Source: Rhexocercosporidium sp. MPI-PUGE-AT-0058
Taxonomy: Eukaryota; Ascomycota; Leotiomycetes; Helotiales
DNA length: 64,000 nt
Assembly: GCA_020746875.1 (NCBI GenBank)
Contig: JAGTJL010000003.1
Span: forward strand, 3,038,001 to 3,102,000
Reading direction: 5' to 3'
Of this stretch, positions 26,743 to 38,842 are shown piece by piece. The stretch's first letter is position 1, and the number at the start of each line of letters is the position of its first letter. The notes below the pieces were generated by a model. It ran no database searches and had not been told where the DNA came from. It saw only the letters and a list, made by a program, of their open reading frames with translations. Made by a program: the position numbers and the translations under genes.

Positions 26743-29700
26743 TCACCGTCCATTCCCAACCCCACTCCCCTCCAACAACCCTGCCTCCTTAACGAGTTTC
26801 CAAAACGCCCCTCTCTGCTCCAGTAACCTCTCCGGTGTATCAAACTCCTTAACCCTTCCACTCTCAAGAACAACAATACGATCGCTATCCAAGATGGTGT
26901 TGATGCGATGCGCGATGGTGATGATGGTTCTCTTGCTGAAGAGAGGAGAGCGCAGCGTTGTTTGCAGTAGGGCGTCAGTTTCGACGTCGACGGCTGCGGT
27001 GGCTTCGTCGAGAACGAGGATGTTGGAGGGGGTTAGGAGAGCGCGAGCCAGGGACACAAGTTGCCGTTGGCCTTGGGAGAGGTTGGATCCGCTGTGTGGA
27101 GGGTGGTTAGCTTGGTTTGGCTTGGGTTGGATTTAGATTCAGCTGGGAAAGGGCATTGTGGAGGGTGGGCAAAGGGGAAGAGTTGTGGAATGGATTGGAT
27201 GGAGAGGTGGAGTGAGGCGGCTGTGTGCTGCCGTGTCATGTCTAGTCGAATACCCATCTAGTATTGGAGAACACTCGGTGAGATTTTGGCATCTGAGACA
27301 AGACACTCAACTGACACTCTACCTATCCATCTAACTCAAACCAGAGCTGAATGCGATGTGAAAGAGCGCATGTGATAGTCAATAGACTTGACGGACACAA
27401 CATTGCTGGCTGTCTCTCGCTGTATGGCACCACTTGGGCACAAAATTCTAAGAGGGGGACGGACCGACGAAATGTGGTGAGAATGTAGTGTAGGTGTGGT
27501 GTGTGTTGGTGCGACGGAACAATCGTACATCAACCTCTCACGACTCCGACCCCGAACAGGGAATGACAGGCAGATAAGGAAAATATCGAAGGCAATTCGG
27601 CCCAAGACGAGCTAGAAAAATGATTGACTCACCCTTCATGGATCTTAGCTTCCAGTCCACCAGCCATGGCCGAGACGTGGTCCTTTAGCCGCGCATGTTC
27701 TGTCGTTCGCGCACCATTCGTCAGCCAGCTGCCTTTTCTGCACGACTCGCCGCTTGCGGGATCTGAGCACTCAGGTACCACAGCCATAACCCCAGCAGCA
27801 TGTTCCACCTCTCCATCGAATCTCGGGGATTGAGGATGAGAACAAGGACAGGGCGGGAGGAAAGGAGACAGGAGGGGAGACTTACCGAGTACACTCCACA
27901 ATTCCGTGTCGTCGTGGACATGACCAGGATCAAGATTATCTCTAATAGTACCTTCGAAAAGAGCCGCATCCTGTGGGATGATGGCTAGGCGGCGCCTCAA
28001 ATCTAGTAGACCTATTGTCGAGGTGTTCAAGGCATCGATACTGATATTGCCCTCACTCGGCTCGATGATCCGGAAGAGTGCTAGGGTCAGCGAGGATTTC
28101 CCCGCTCCAGTACGACCTACTACGCCAATCTTCTCATGTGGCTTGATATCGAGGTGGATGTTCTTGAGTACGAGGTCCAATCCCTCACGGTATCTGGTGC
28201 TGAAGTTGTTGAAGCTCACGGCGCCAGACGCTGGCCAGCTGATTGGAGGACGGTGTCGGTGAAGGACTTCGGGAGCTTCACTTGGCAGTCGTGCGTACTC
28301 CAGGACTCGTTCCACGGACACAATGTTCGTCTCTACCTCGACGGTTTGGCGCACGATCCAGTTCAGGGATTGCGTAATTTGGAGGGCATACGACATGGCA
28401 AGACCGACCATGCCGGCGTCGAGCGGCGTACCTGTGGTCACCGCGATAATGGCGAAACCGGCTGCACTGAAGATGATGATGGAACCAAGGAACTCCAGTC
28501 GTACAGCGAGCCATCTATACAAGGTGAGACATAAGCAACTGACTAAAGCACCGAGACCAGAAACACATACCTGTTCGCGTTGATCGAGGGGAAGTATGCA
28601 CGAAGATTGGCGTCCACCCGCCATTCATTCTCCTGGGCGAAACGTTGCTGCTGTCGGTAGGCCCGAATGGTCGTGATTCCACCCAGTGACTCTTGGAAAT
28701 GGGCATAGATAGGACTTCGGCTCACACTGTCGAGACGCTTGAGTTCCCGAGAGGTTCTCAGGTAGTATCGTTGGACCCAGTAATACACCGCTCCTAACGG
28801 TACAATGAGGGCAATGAACGCAGGGGTTGTTGTCGAGATAACGGCCAGGGTAAAGATTGCCCGCGCACTATTAACGAATAGCATATTAAACGTGCGTGCA
28901 AGGACCTAATGGCTGTCAATAACAAGAGCCAGCAACTTGGTAGCACACATAAACTCACTTCGTCTACCCGGTAAATATCGCTATACGATGATTGGTGTCA
29001 GTTAAAACAGCGACCGGAATTCGGAAAACTTGGGGTAGCACAGCATGCAAGTCGACAAATGAGCAATGGCGATAAAGTGTGCATATGCACTGTGCTCAAT
29101 GCATATCTGCGGGGTCTCCAAACCACTTGGTGGCACCATAATTCTGTTTGAATCGAGAATTCTCGAGTCAAGCTTTATGCACACCCTGTCATCCACGACA
29201 AGGGAAACAATTTGGTGGGAAGGAAGAACCGCCCGTGGCGGTGAATAGCTGTGATTACGCTCCTCCCAAGAAATTGGAACATGAGAAAGTGCAAGGACGG
29301 GGGAACTAACCTTGAGAATCTATTGAGGATACGACCAGCCGGTGTCCTGATGGATGATTAGTCACTATCTTATCAAGCCTCAGCTCCAGGCAAGGCACAC
29401 TCACGTTTCGAAGAAGCTCATCGGCGATCTAAATATGGAAAATGCCATTCTCTCGTGAAGTTTCCTTGACGCCTGCGGGGCCTATTTTAGCTTCCGTCCC
29501 GTACATCGTCGCCTCGACATGCATGCAGAGCCCTGGGAGATCAGATCGACTTACCTCGATGGAGCAGAAAATCCATAGAATCAAGGTCTGGACCACGACG
29601 AGCAAGGCACCACCGATGCCGAAGGCAAAGTACACGCCGATATACTTACCAACGTGCGGATTCCTGCCTTCGGCGGCGTTGATATCGGCCCACCGCTTCA

Positions 29701-32700
29701 GCCAAACGCTTCCGCCTGTGAAAGTTAGCAATCTCAAACAGAATGAAGAGTTGTAATGGCCAGTCTGGGGAAGCTGTGCATGAAGAACAGGGAAACCTGG
29801 AGCACGGTCGAGGCCAATGCATCTTACCGATTTGCGCTGTTTGTCCGCCGATCAGCATCAAACCATAGATTGCCACAGCAAACAAGTTGCTTGTCTTGGC
29901 GTATTCGGCATAAACTAGCCATGGATGTCAGTCAGGGGAGACCACCGGGAACAGGGGAACTTACCGTCCCATTTTACCTTGCCCTGTTCAGAGAACTCCT
30001 TGTTTTTGCTTTTGTGACCATCTTCTTCGTCTCGAAGTTTGCCTCGAGGACCCTTGAAGCTTGCTGTGCTGGCCCTTCTCAGGGTCCCCGTGCTTCCCTT
30101 TCGTTTTTTGACTCCTGACCCTCCAGGTCGGATGGGTTGAAGCTGAGTCAAACGCTCCTGAGCCTCTTCAATCTCATCCTCCTTTTCATCCTTGTCAGGT
30201 TGTTCAACATCGATGATTGTTGATGAATCACTGGATGTTGTCTCTGATTCCGTAGAAGAATCCTGATTGTTGCTGTTTGTCTTGATCAGGTTCGCGATAT
30301 CTCCTTTCATGGCCATGACTTGATTGTAAGTGCCACGCTCGGTGATTCTACCTTCTCTGATGAGGCAGATGAAATCAGCTTCCATCAATACCGGGATGGA
30401 GTTTGTAGCCAAAATTCTCGTTTTCCCACTCAGCAGTCCATTTGGTCCCAGAACATTCTCAATCAGATGTCTTCCAACATGCTGATCAACAGCTGATAGA
30501 CAATCGTCAAGTAGATAGATATCAGCTCTGGCATAGACAGCTCGGGCGAGTGTCAATCGAGCCTTTTGACCTCCCGAGAGAGAGATTCCACGCTCTCCAA
30601 CCTCAGTCTCATCACCCTCAGGCAGCTGGGCAAAATCCTCCGTCAAAGCACATGCCTTGATACACTTGTCGTAAAACACAGGATCATACTTGTGGCCAAA
30701 GCAGATATTCTCCTTAACACTAGCATTCATTACCCAAGGTTGCTGAGCAACATAAGCAGTCTGTCCGTGAACAGTAACGGAACCTTCGACCTTCCATAGA
30801 TCTCCAAGCAGAGCTTGAAGGAACGAAGATTTACCCGCTCCGACTCTACCGACAATGCACGTAAGCTCGCCCTTGGAGGCCGTAAAGTTGATATCTTCTA
30901 GAGCATTCTTGCCAGAGTGTCTGTCCCAAGAGAAAGTTCCATCGCGGATCTTCAAAGATTCTTCGCCGTTCTCTTCCACGGCACCTCTGAGGATGACTGC
31001 ATCTTCCTGGAGTTCCTCAGCTGTGAAGAAAGCCGTCAATCGGCCAACTGCGACAGAAGCTTCGATGATCGAAGTTATCACCATTGGCAAGATAGCCAGA
31101 GGGAAAGTAAGCAGATTGAAGAGTGTCAGAGCTGGGAATACAATGTCGGTAGTCAGTGGCGTATCTTGTGTCAAGACGAAGACAGTGAAGGTCGAGCAAG
31201 AAACCAGGAATGGTGTGGTGGACCAAGTGAAATTAGCCACGGACTGAGCAGCGCCAATCTTCCTGAGAGTCTTTAGCTCAAGATCGTTCCGTACATAGTT
31301 GAGTTTCTGCATGAAAGCGCTGCCCCAAGCATACAACTTGATGCTCTTCATGTTGTTGATGATCTCAGCAATAAGTCTTGTTCGTTGATCCTATTGATTG
31401 AACCGTTAGCTGAATGTCTCGCTCCACCAAAAAAAGGGGGGAATGTCAACAATCAGAAAAGACATACCTTATTCTTCATCTGCTCCTTCTGCAAAGTCTT
31501 CATCAACCTGGCAATCAAGCCGTTAATTGGAATCATAAGCACCATCGCACCCACACCAGCCAACATACTCAATCCAACCAGTTGATACAAACTAGCCATA
31601 CACAGTATGATCTGATACGGCGCACTCCAAAGCTGTTGACCATACTGCGTCAAATCTTGTAATCTCTGCGTATCAACCGCCATATAATTGACGATATCAC
31701 CTGTAGATTTCGAGGCCCGACCTTCGTTGGAAAGTTTCAGTGATTTTCCGTATATGGCTGCTGTGAGTGCAGTCTTGATACGCATTCCTGTCTCGAAGGC
31801 ACGCTGGAAATACTGATGAAGGGCCATTGTTTGGCCTACAGACACAGCGAACATAGCCAGAGCGATAGCCACCCCTCTGATTGGGGGCTCTGGAGGATTT
31901 GGGTTGGACTTCTTATATGAGGCAACGAACTTGATCAACAGTCTGAGTAATTGCGGCTGTACGAAAGCCAGGGTGTCAGAAACGGTCTTGAAAAGCGAGC
32001 CTCTGAAATATGGGCCGGAAAAAGAATGGAAGATAGCGACCCAGAGACTGGGGTTCTTCTTATTCTCGAGCTCATAGTCCCATGCTTTCTGAAAGGTTGC
32101 GCCGGTCGATTTCGTGGTGTCTCGTTTGGCGAGATTCCAGAGATCGTCTTCAGTTAGGTATTTCTTGTAACCGTATCGCATCATGGGTGTCATCCAGCTG
32201 AATGTCAGAATGGAGAACACAGTAGCGTATTCCACTGGGCATTCCTCATCATCTCCAATCGCGTGGTAGTCACTTGTCTTTTTCTCGACTAACCATTCAA
32301 GCGCGAATTCGATCCAGGCTAGCCCGAAGCCGAAGCAGTATGCGATGAAGAATGGGAGGTGATGGCGGTAGACTTGTTGAGAGAGTAGAGAGCGCAATTT
32401 GACGGACCAGGCGATTAAGATGAAGAGCCAGTAGAAAAGCACGACGCCATTGGGATTCCGTAACCTGCTATGCTCAAGCCATTGGATTGTAAATATGACG
32501 CCCAGGGACAGTATCGTCAATAGGCTGGTCCAGAACCGGAAATCGCCTGCCCATACATCGGGGTATTTGAGAACTTGGAAGAGTAATTGGACTGCTACCG
32601 ATATGCCAATTGCTATTATAAGTGCCTGTTGAATGTCAGTAAGTCTTCGTCTCCGTAAACACTCCAATCCCACTATTCTCCTCTCCCCTACCCGCCTTTG

Positions 32701-33182
32701 GCAAATTATCATCCTGAAGCCGAATCTTACTTCCACTTCCATTTCAACATCAATTTACACCTCCGCTCTCTTCCTCACCATATTGCTTCTCCGCAGTCCC
32801 CCTAAGTCCCCCCAGTCTAAAAAGGAAAATAAGCACCTACCTGCTTCGACCAAAAATGCCAATCCTTCTTGACCTCAGCCCTCTGTTTCCTCTTCACCAA
32901 CCACCAGACTGCCACGGCCCCAAACAGAATCCCATACACCGCCACGCTCGAGACCCACACGTCCATGAAGCACGGCGTGAAATCATAGCGGTGCGGGCTC
33001 AGCGGTCCCCATCCCTCGACGTCGCCGCAGAAAGACTGATGCCGCGTTGTCGTCGAGGAGAGATAGTGGCTGCCGTAATTTGGAGCGGAGGGGAGGGAGG
33101 AGAGAGTCGAGGTGTTGTATGAATTAGGACGGGTGTGTAGACCGCTGAAGGAGCCGGTGTTGAGGATTCGTTGGGAGGACAT
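26743..33182 (-). CDS. ABCC (MRP/Ycf1-type) ABC transporter
   Basis: Full-size ATP-driven exporter, expected to move glutathione or other conjugates across the vacuolar or plasma membrane. Model: 12 exons (33182–32841, 32625–31468, 31390–29965, 29914–29828, 29715–29555, 29472–29405, 29346–29311, 28980–28959, 28905–28571, 28514–27886, 27699–27633, 27091–26743), 1559 aa, every junction in phase. Order: N-terminal TMD0 helices, TMD1, NBD1 (Walker [10 protein letters not shown] 681–689, LSGGQ 771–775, Walker B IYLLDD), an acidic Ser-rich linker with RRAS at 938–941, TMD2, NBD2 (Walker [10 protein letters not shown] 1345–1353, LSQGQ 1448–1452, Walker B ILVLDE). NBD1 has Asp where NBD2 has the catalytic Glu, the usual ABCC asymmetry. 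The long TMD0 favours Ycf1/Bpt1-like proteins over short MRPs. Four introns are unusually long (215, 330, 186, 541 nt). Substrate cannot be told. Confidence 0.93.
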
Positions 33183-35220
33183 TGCTGCTGGCTGCCCTCT
33201 GCCAGGGTAGGTATGCTGTCGTGTCGGTGCCCTCTTGTGCACCTGTGTTTTGTATTGTTGTTCCTTTCTGGGACAACTCAATCAATGCCTCGTCCTCGTC
33301 CTCGATATCCTTCCGCTTCCTCTGTATTTCAATCGACCGGTAGATGGCGTCGGTGCCTGGTCCACTAAGTGGAGTGGAGAGGAGGGTTGTAGAAGAATGT
33401 TACTGTCGAATTAGGCGGAGTGAAGCTCTCTGCCTATTCTGCGCACTCGCCGTTATCGTCCTGCCTATCCTAACTAAACTTCTCTCGCTCGAAGGAAAGT
33501 CGTCAGAGGCACTCGTCGCTCTCGCTCAAAGGATAGGAAGGGTTAGGTTAGGTAAGTCAAGGGAAAGATTCTGGATGGGCGAATAGAACAGCTCGGTCGG
33601 GGGGTCGGGATTAAGGGCTAGTGTCCCCCGATGCATATGACAAAGCCCAAGTAAAACCCCTCCACTTTTGAGCTTCATAAACGAAATGCTGTTGCCTTCC
33701 TTGTCCTCGCCTCTTCAAAAGCAGACAACAACCAAAAAAAAAAAGGCTTGGTATTTATTGGTAAGTCAAGATCGAGGCGAGATTGATATGCATTTTATGC
33801 CTTGCTCCAATTTCTATTTAATAACACCACGCTGGTCTGAAGATAGCGGTATGACGTACTTACTGTATTGAAATTGGACTGTCCATAATATCAGTCCCAT
33901 CCCATCCCATTCCATCGCATTTTGTACAACAAAGAAGCAAGCCGTATGACCGCAATTCAGATGATTTACATTTCCCTACCTACAGAAGGTGTGGTTTGGT
34001 CACTCCGATCTGCGGAACCATCCCACAACTCGCTCGATGGAGCACTCACTCACATCAAATCAAACATGGCTTGGTTGGCCTGGAACGAGCCCAGAGCTGG
34101 AGGGGTGAGCTGCGAGATTGCCTTCGCATGGGGTGTGATTGGTAGACGTCATCATCAAGCTTTCTGCTGCGTTATCCTAGCCCAGCTCGGTGGAAGAACC
34201 ATTTTCAACCTCAGACAAATGTCTCCTACCTAGGTACTTCAAAGTTCCACGGGAGGTATTTAAATTGATATGCTTCTAGGAGAACTGCCCCGTATCGCAT
34301 CAACATATACGAAACCGGGGTTCCGAAATAATCAATCCCAGGCCACAAGTTAAACTGAGGAGAATCGAAGACACAGCCTTGCAAACGAGGCTACGGCTAC
34401 TGATGATCGGGAACACAAACATATACATCCCTCATGTAGTGTTCAAGACATTGATTTGCAGAATTCAAACATGAATTCATACATTCTCTAGGTCTCGGCG
34501 ATCTACTACACATGTTTTCATCTGCATGGGCTGGGGGTCCTGTATCTGCAAGTCCGGTCCCCATTGCGTTGGACTCAAATGAAGACATGCAAGGCTGCGA
34601 TGTCTCTCTGTCAGAGAAACCGCACCTCCACAACCTATTTCGTTATTCACACGTATCACTCGGATCCAAAACCAAAGAACTTCTCAATGCAATTTTTCTT
34701 CATTCATTGACTACCTATCAGACACTGGACAATCTTCGCAAAGCGCTAGGAGCAATGTAAGTAAGAAGAAAGTCAAAGTTGAAGGTTGAAGAAACACAAC
34801 GTAGCAGCAAAGTAACCCCCGTATTTTCGCCCCTCTAGGAATCTTTGCCAGCAGTCATCAAACATCCCTCCCTCCTTTCTTACGCAATGAAGAAAAAAAG
34901 AAACTGGCAAACAGATGAGACCGGATCAGATATCCCAGCTACTCCAAGCCGTTCACTCAAAAGAGCGAAAGTGCTTCAGGATGGTATCAGGCAAGTTGAT
35001 GCGTATCCCAAACCAGGCGGACAATGCCCAAATCGAAAGCCCACCACCAGATGTGTCGCGTGAAAAATGAAAGAAGAAAACCCGAATGTCCATACATGAA
35101 GAGCCAGCGACAGGCGAGGTGAAAATCGTCAAATCGTATGCGGGTATCATCCAATCGAAGTCGTATAAGACCCAACTCTCGCTCTGAGAAGGGCTTCCCA
35201 TCGATCAAGACGTAACTTTT
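33183..35220. other. Intergenic: ABC transporter promoter and bHLH gene 3' flank
   Basis: The left part is the presumed promoter of the ABC transporter, the right part the 3' flank of the CBF1-like gene. CATCC-like repeats occur at 33897–33917. Open frames are short and without motifs. Confidence 0.45.
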
Positions 35221-36068
35221 CTAGTTGTCTCCACCCATACCATCTTCCTTCTTGGGAGCCAAACCAGCACTCTGGCAGGTCTTCTTCCAAGTCTCCACCT
35301 CGCGCCACGCTCGCTCGCACTCAGCCTTCAATTTATCATTGCTGGCGCTGAGCTCGGCAATGGCTTGTTCGGTAAGGAGCTTCTCCAGAGTCCACTTTTC
35401 GATGTTTTGGGTTTCATTCTCCTTCAATTGTGTAATGAACTGGACGGCGCGCTGGAGGATCGAACCCTTGTTCTTTTCACATCCGGGGACAATCTTCGCC
35501 AACTCGTTGATACCCTCGTTGATGGTCTCTCTGCGACGGCGCTCAACTATATTTGGTCAGTAACATTCCCACGAAGCTTGGGTCCTGAATACAACTTACC
35601 CTCCTTGTGGTTGTCCTTGCGGACCTTGTGCCACTCCTCAGAACCAACAGCGGGCTTGCTAATTCTGCCAGAGTGTACATTCCCATCACCATACACCATC
35701 GAGTCTTGTTGGCTGTTATCCATGAAGGAATCGTTACGATCACCGTCGGAACCTTGAGTAGCGAATGAGACGTCGGTTGGTTGAGGAACAGTCATAGTAG
35801 GGTAGATACCAGCAAGCGCAGCGGCAGCGGTGGACGCATGCTCACCGTTGTGATCCAGATGGCCTCCTTGATGAAGATTATAGTCTTGAAGGGCCTCAAC
35901 GTCCTGCTGATCCTTGCTAGAGTTGTTGGGCGAGATACGCTTGTTACCACCTCGTCGCGTGTCATCAGCTGATTCCGAATCGCGCTTCCGCTTCTGGGAG
36001 CCATCGTCGCCACGCATAGCGTTCGCAACCTCCTGCAAGCCTGAGTGTTCAAGATCCATGTCAGACAT
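35221..36068 (-). CDS. CBF1: bHLH transcription factor, Cbf1 type
   Basis: Nuclear factor expected to bind CACGTG boxes; yeast Cbf1 acts at sulfur/methionine genes and centromeres. Model: exons 36068–35600 and 35546–35221 with a 53-nt intron, 264 aa. The N-terminal ~145 residues are polar and disordered with a basic block (QKRKRD). The Cbf1-typical lead-in EEWHKVRKDNHKE runs across the splice site into the basic region VERRRRETINEGI. The basic region has the His..Glu..Arg triad of class-B bHLH proteins, which read CACGTG. Helix 1, the loop (VPGCEKNKG) and helix 2 follow, then a coiled-coil segment with LTEQAIAEL. It is divergent from GID9. The intron position inside the basic region is in phase. 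Filamentous fungi use this factor mainly for gene regulation, since their centromeres lack CDEI-type point elements. Confidence 0.92.
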
Positions 36069-36399
36069 ATTTCTTAGCCGGTCTGCCTAACTCGTGACGA
36101 GCCTGGCAATATGATTCGTAGAGAGGAGGGGTATGGGATCCGAGAGGCGCAGATGACCTCGAGGGGTTGGCAAGAAGATTTTAAGGCTGAACTTGTTCTA
36201 TCGGAGCGACAGATGACGTGTTCTACCGAGCTTTGCACAAGTACAACGAGTTGAAGTACTGCGATCCTTAATTCGTGAGGAGTCTTGTCAATTCGCGCCG
36301 ATGGGGGTTTCTCGAAGCGCTCCGCTGCAGTAGTTCGCTGAGGTCTTCTGTTGCGGCGAACGTTTTTGTACCCTACGACAGTTGTACCTACAAGGTCAG

Positions 36400-36405
36400 C
36401 ACGTG
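36400..36405. promoter_or_regulatory. CACGTG box upstream of CBF1-like gene
   Basis: Palindromic E-box 332 nt upstream of the CBF1-like start codon. Class-B bHLH proteins such as Cbf1 bind this hexamer, so self-regulation is possible. The hexamer alone also occurs by chance. Confidence 0.4.
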
Positions 36406-37218
36406 TCATTGCAGATGAGGTACCACATTGCTTTGCGCTCTCATGCGCTGACGGATAGAGTGATGAGATGGCTATCCATTGCTTCGCTCGACAGGTCACT
36501 CTCAGGGTAACGACGCGCTGGCGCAGTACAGTAAGAGCCCATCAGGCAGCCCTGAAGTGTAGCGGAGTGCAGTGCTGGTGCTGGTGCGAACAGGAGACAT
36601 TGTTTGACTGGCAGTGGCGTAGGTACAAAGTGTCAATATCCTCACAGCGTGATGTGACATTGAAGGGAGGGAGCAGGAGAGACGGTGTTTGCGATCTGGT
36701 GACAAAAGGCCGAAACGCGTTGGTTTGACTTGGGGCCAGCGGGCGAGGCGACGCGGTGATGTCCGGGCATTGGAGCACCTAACGAGGGATCGTGACCTCA
36801 AAGGGTCGCGTGGGAATGGACCGCTGCAACACTTGACCGAAGCCATGTTCTGTCGTACAAGAGGCCGAGGAGGACGTTCGAATGCATGCCAGGACAGGGC
36901 AAGACGAAAAAGAGCAGAAGAGACAGAGGGGGGGACAGAGAGATGGTTGCATGCTTACCTTGATACTAGATATCTCTTGATCTCGTGGATCCGAGTCCTG
37001 CCGTGCTGTTTCTGATCCGTTTCTTGTATGCGACGACGCGACTGATATCAACGACACCACGTCCGAATCTTGCTGTTGCAACAATCGGAAAAGTGCGACA
37101 AACCAGGAAGATTCCTACTCGAGCGCAATAGGAGGATTAAATCGATATTCCCAGAGGGGTTGTGGGAGTAGGTCGCTGGGGGGGTGGTCGAGGGGGAGCG
37201 ATCGATCAGCAGACCACA

Positions 37219-37224
37219 CACGTG
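37219..37224. promoter_or_regulatory. CACGTG box in the CBF1/GID9 interval
   Basis: Second perfect CACGTG in the divergent interval, within the longer palindrome ACACGTGT. Same reasoning and limits as for the box at 36400. Confidence 0.35.
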
Positions 37225-37413
37225 TATGATCACGAGCTCGGAATTGGGAAGGCAGGACCTGGGCCCAATGACAAGGGGAGAAAGAGGTCTGATGAAGTTT
37301 GATTGATCGAGAGGTCGATGGAGATAAGGCAGAGTGCACACCCTCTTTGATTTTCAATGGATGGGCGAGGCCTTGAAGTTGCTTGATATTTCGAAAAGAG
37401 GAGGAGAATCTTT

Positions 37414-37419
37414 CACGTG
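37414..37419. promoter_or_regulatory. CACGTG box in the CBF1/GID9 interval
   Basis: Third CACGTG, in the context TCACGTGG, which matches the yeast Cbf1 preference for a 5' T next to the hexamer. Confidence 0.4.
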
Positions 37420-37605
37420 GGAGAGATCAGGTGTCAGGTCTGCAGCTGAGGTGGGTGGGTGAGAGACTTTGAGTGCGAGGCGTGTGGTCTTGCGAGCGTG
37501 GGCTAATCGAGTTGGGCCTAGCGTTGGTCGGTCGGTTTGTCGGCAAGCGGGGGAAGGAGGGCGAGGGCCTGGAGGGGGCTCGATTGAACTGAGGGGTTGG
37601 CTCAT

Positions 37606-37629
37606 GAGCGTGAGCGTGAGCGTGAGCGT
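37606..37629. repeat. GAGCGT hexamer repeat
   Basis: Four perfect tandem GAGCGT units in the CBF1/GID9 interval. Confidence 0.85.
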
Positions 37630-38842
37630 CAGGTAGGAGGGAGCCAGGACTTCAATCTCAGTTCTTGATATGTGAATAAATATCGTAGCAAGGTTTGATC
37701 TTGAGGAATGAATAATAAGGACCTCCCAGTGAAGAACAGTAGGTCGTGCACATCTTCACTCAAGACCGGGAGGCTATGGCAAGTTCCAGGACCTAGTGGA
37801 TAGTCAGTCTAACGAGGTGTAGCTTCAACAAGACGAGGCTGGTGAATGAATGAAGACTGCCAGCCACTCCAGATATTTCTTCGACCTGTCTTTGTATGCA
37901 CATCGACCTTGAACCAGAGACAGCGCATTCACTACTGGTTCAAGTAGCCATGAAAGGAATCGTCCTTCAAAGCATGGCAGGTGGCAGGGTAAGTACGTAG
38001 CACTGTTTACTCGAGTCAGGATGCCGCATTATCTTGCAAGACACGCTCATAGACTCTCGCAGAACTCGCAGAATACATCCTAAATATCCGAGACTTTTTA
38101 CTCATCAAGCATAAAGAAATGACATCTTGATATGGCAACTGGAGGCAACAAATGTGAAGAGTCCCGTGCAGTTAGTTCATTGTCCTCAGCCTTGAATGTC
38201 CTCAAATATTTCATGGTTGGATATCTGGGTCATTCCCGTCTTGGGCTAAGAGTCCACTGATTAGCCTGCTGTCTTGGTCTGAAACTGTAAAGCTCCAACC
38301 CTGGCTGCTTTGATGTATGATACTAGTAAACCTTGAATTATACTGAAGATCAGATTTCTAGGAATTGGTGTCTCGTGAAATGATCTATCGAGATTCTACG
38401 GTCGAGGTTGACTCAGCCATCGATCTAGACAGGCAAGCCATTGCCTATTCCCGGTGCGAATGTCCAGGACTTTCTTGATATTTTGAGTACTTCTAAGATC
38501 CAAAAGAGTCTGTAGCATCTACAAGTCAATACCACACTTTCATTAAAGCTTCACGCACCTCATAGTTTCACTCTGTATGACCTACTACGAAGCTTGCATG
38601 TCCAAAGCTGAGGGTGGGTGCCCCATAATCAACATCCTAAGTTCACCCCCTTATCGGTTATCGTAACCGAAGACGGACCCAATTGCTCCACTCCATGTAA
38701 CCAGAGCTCTTGAATGAATCCATGAGCTCCAACACCGTAACAATTCACCAACCATCGAGACGGAATAACAAAGAACTATCTTCCCAACCCGAAGCTGTCA
38801 AGTCTATAAGCAGCATCGCATGCTCCCTTCACATCCACAACA

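Larger units (their letters stand above)
36069..38842. other. Shared upstream region of CBF1-like gene and GID9
   Basis: A 2.8-kb divergent intergenic region. It holds three CACGTG palindromes (36400, 37219, 37414) and a four-unit GAGCGT repeat (37606–37629). No gene-like frame. The CBF1-side leader may be long. Confidence 0.5.

Noticed and set aside
33540..33552. Two TTAGG-like units resembling telomere repeat
   Set aside because: Only two units in the middle of the window; not a telomere.
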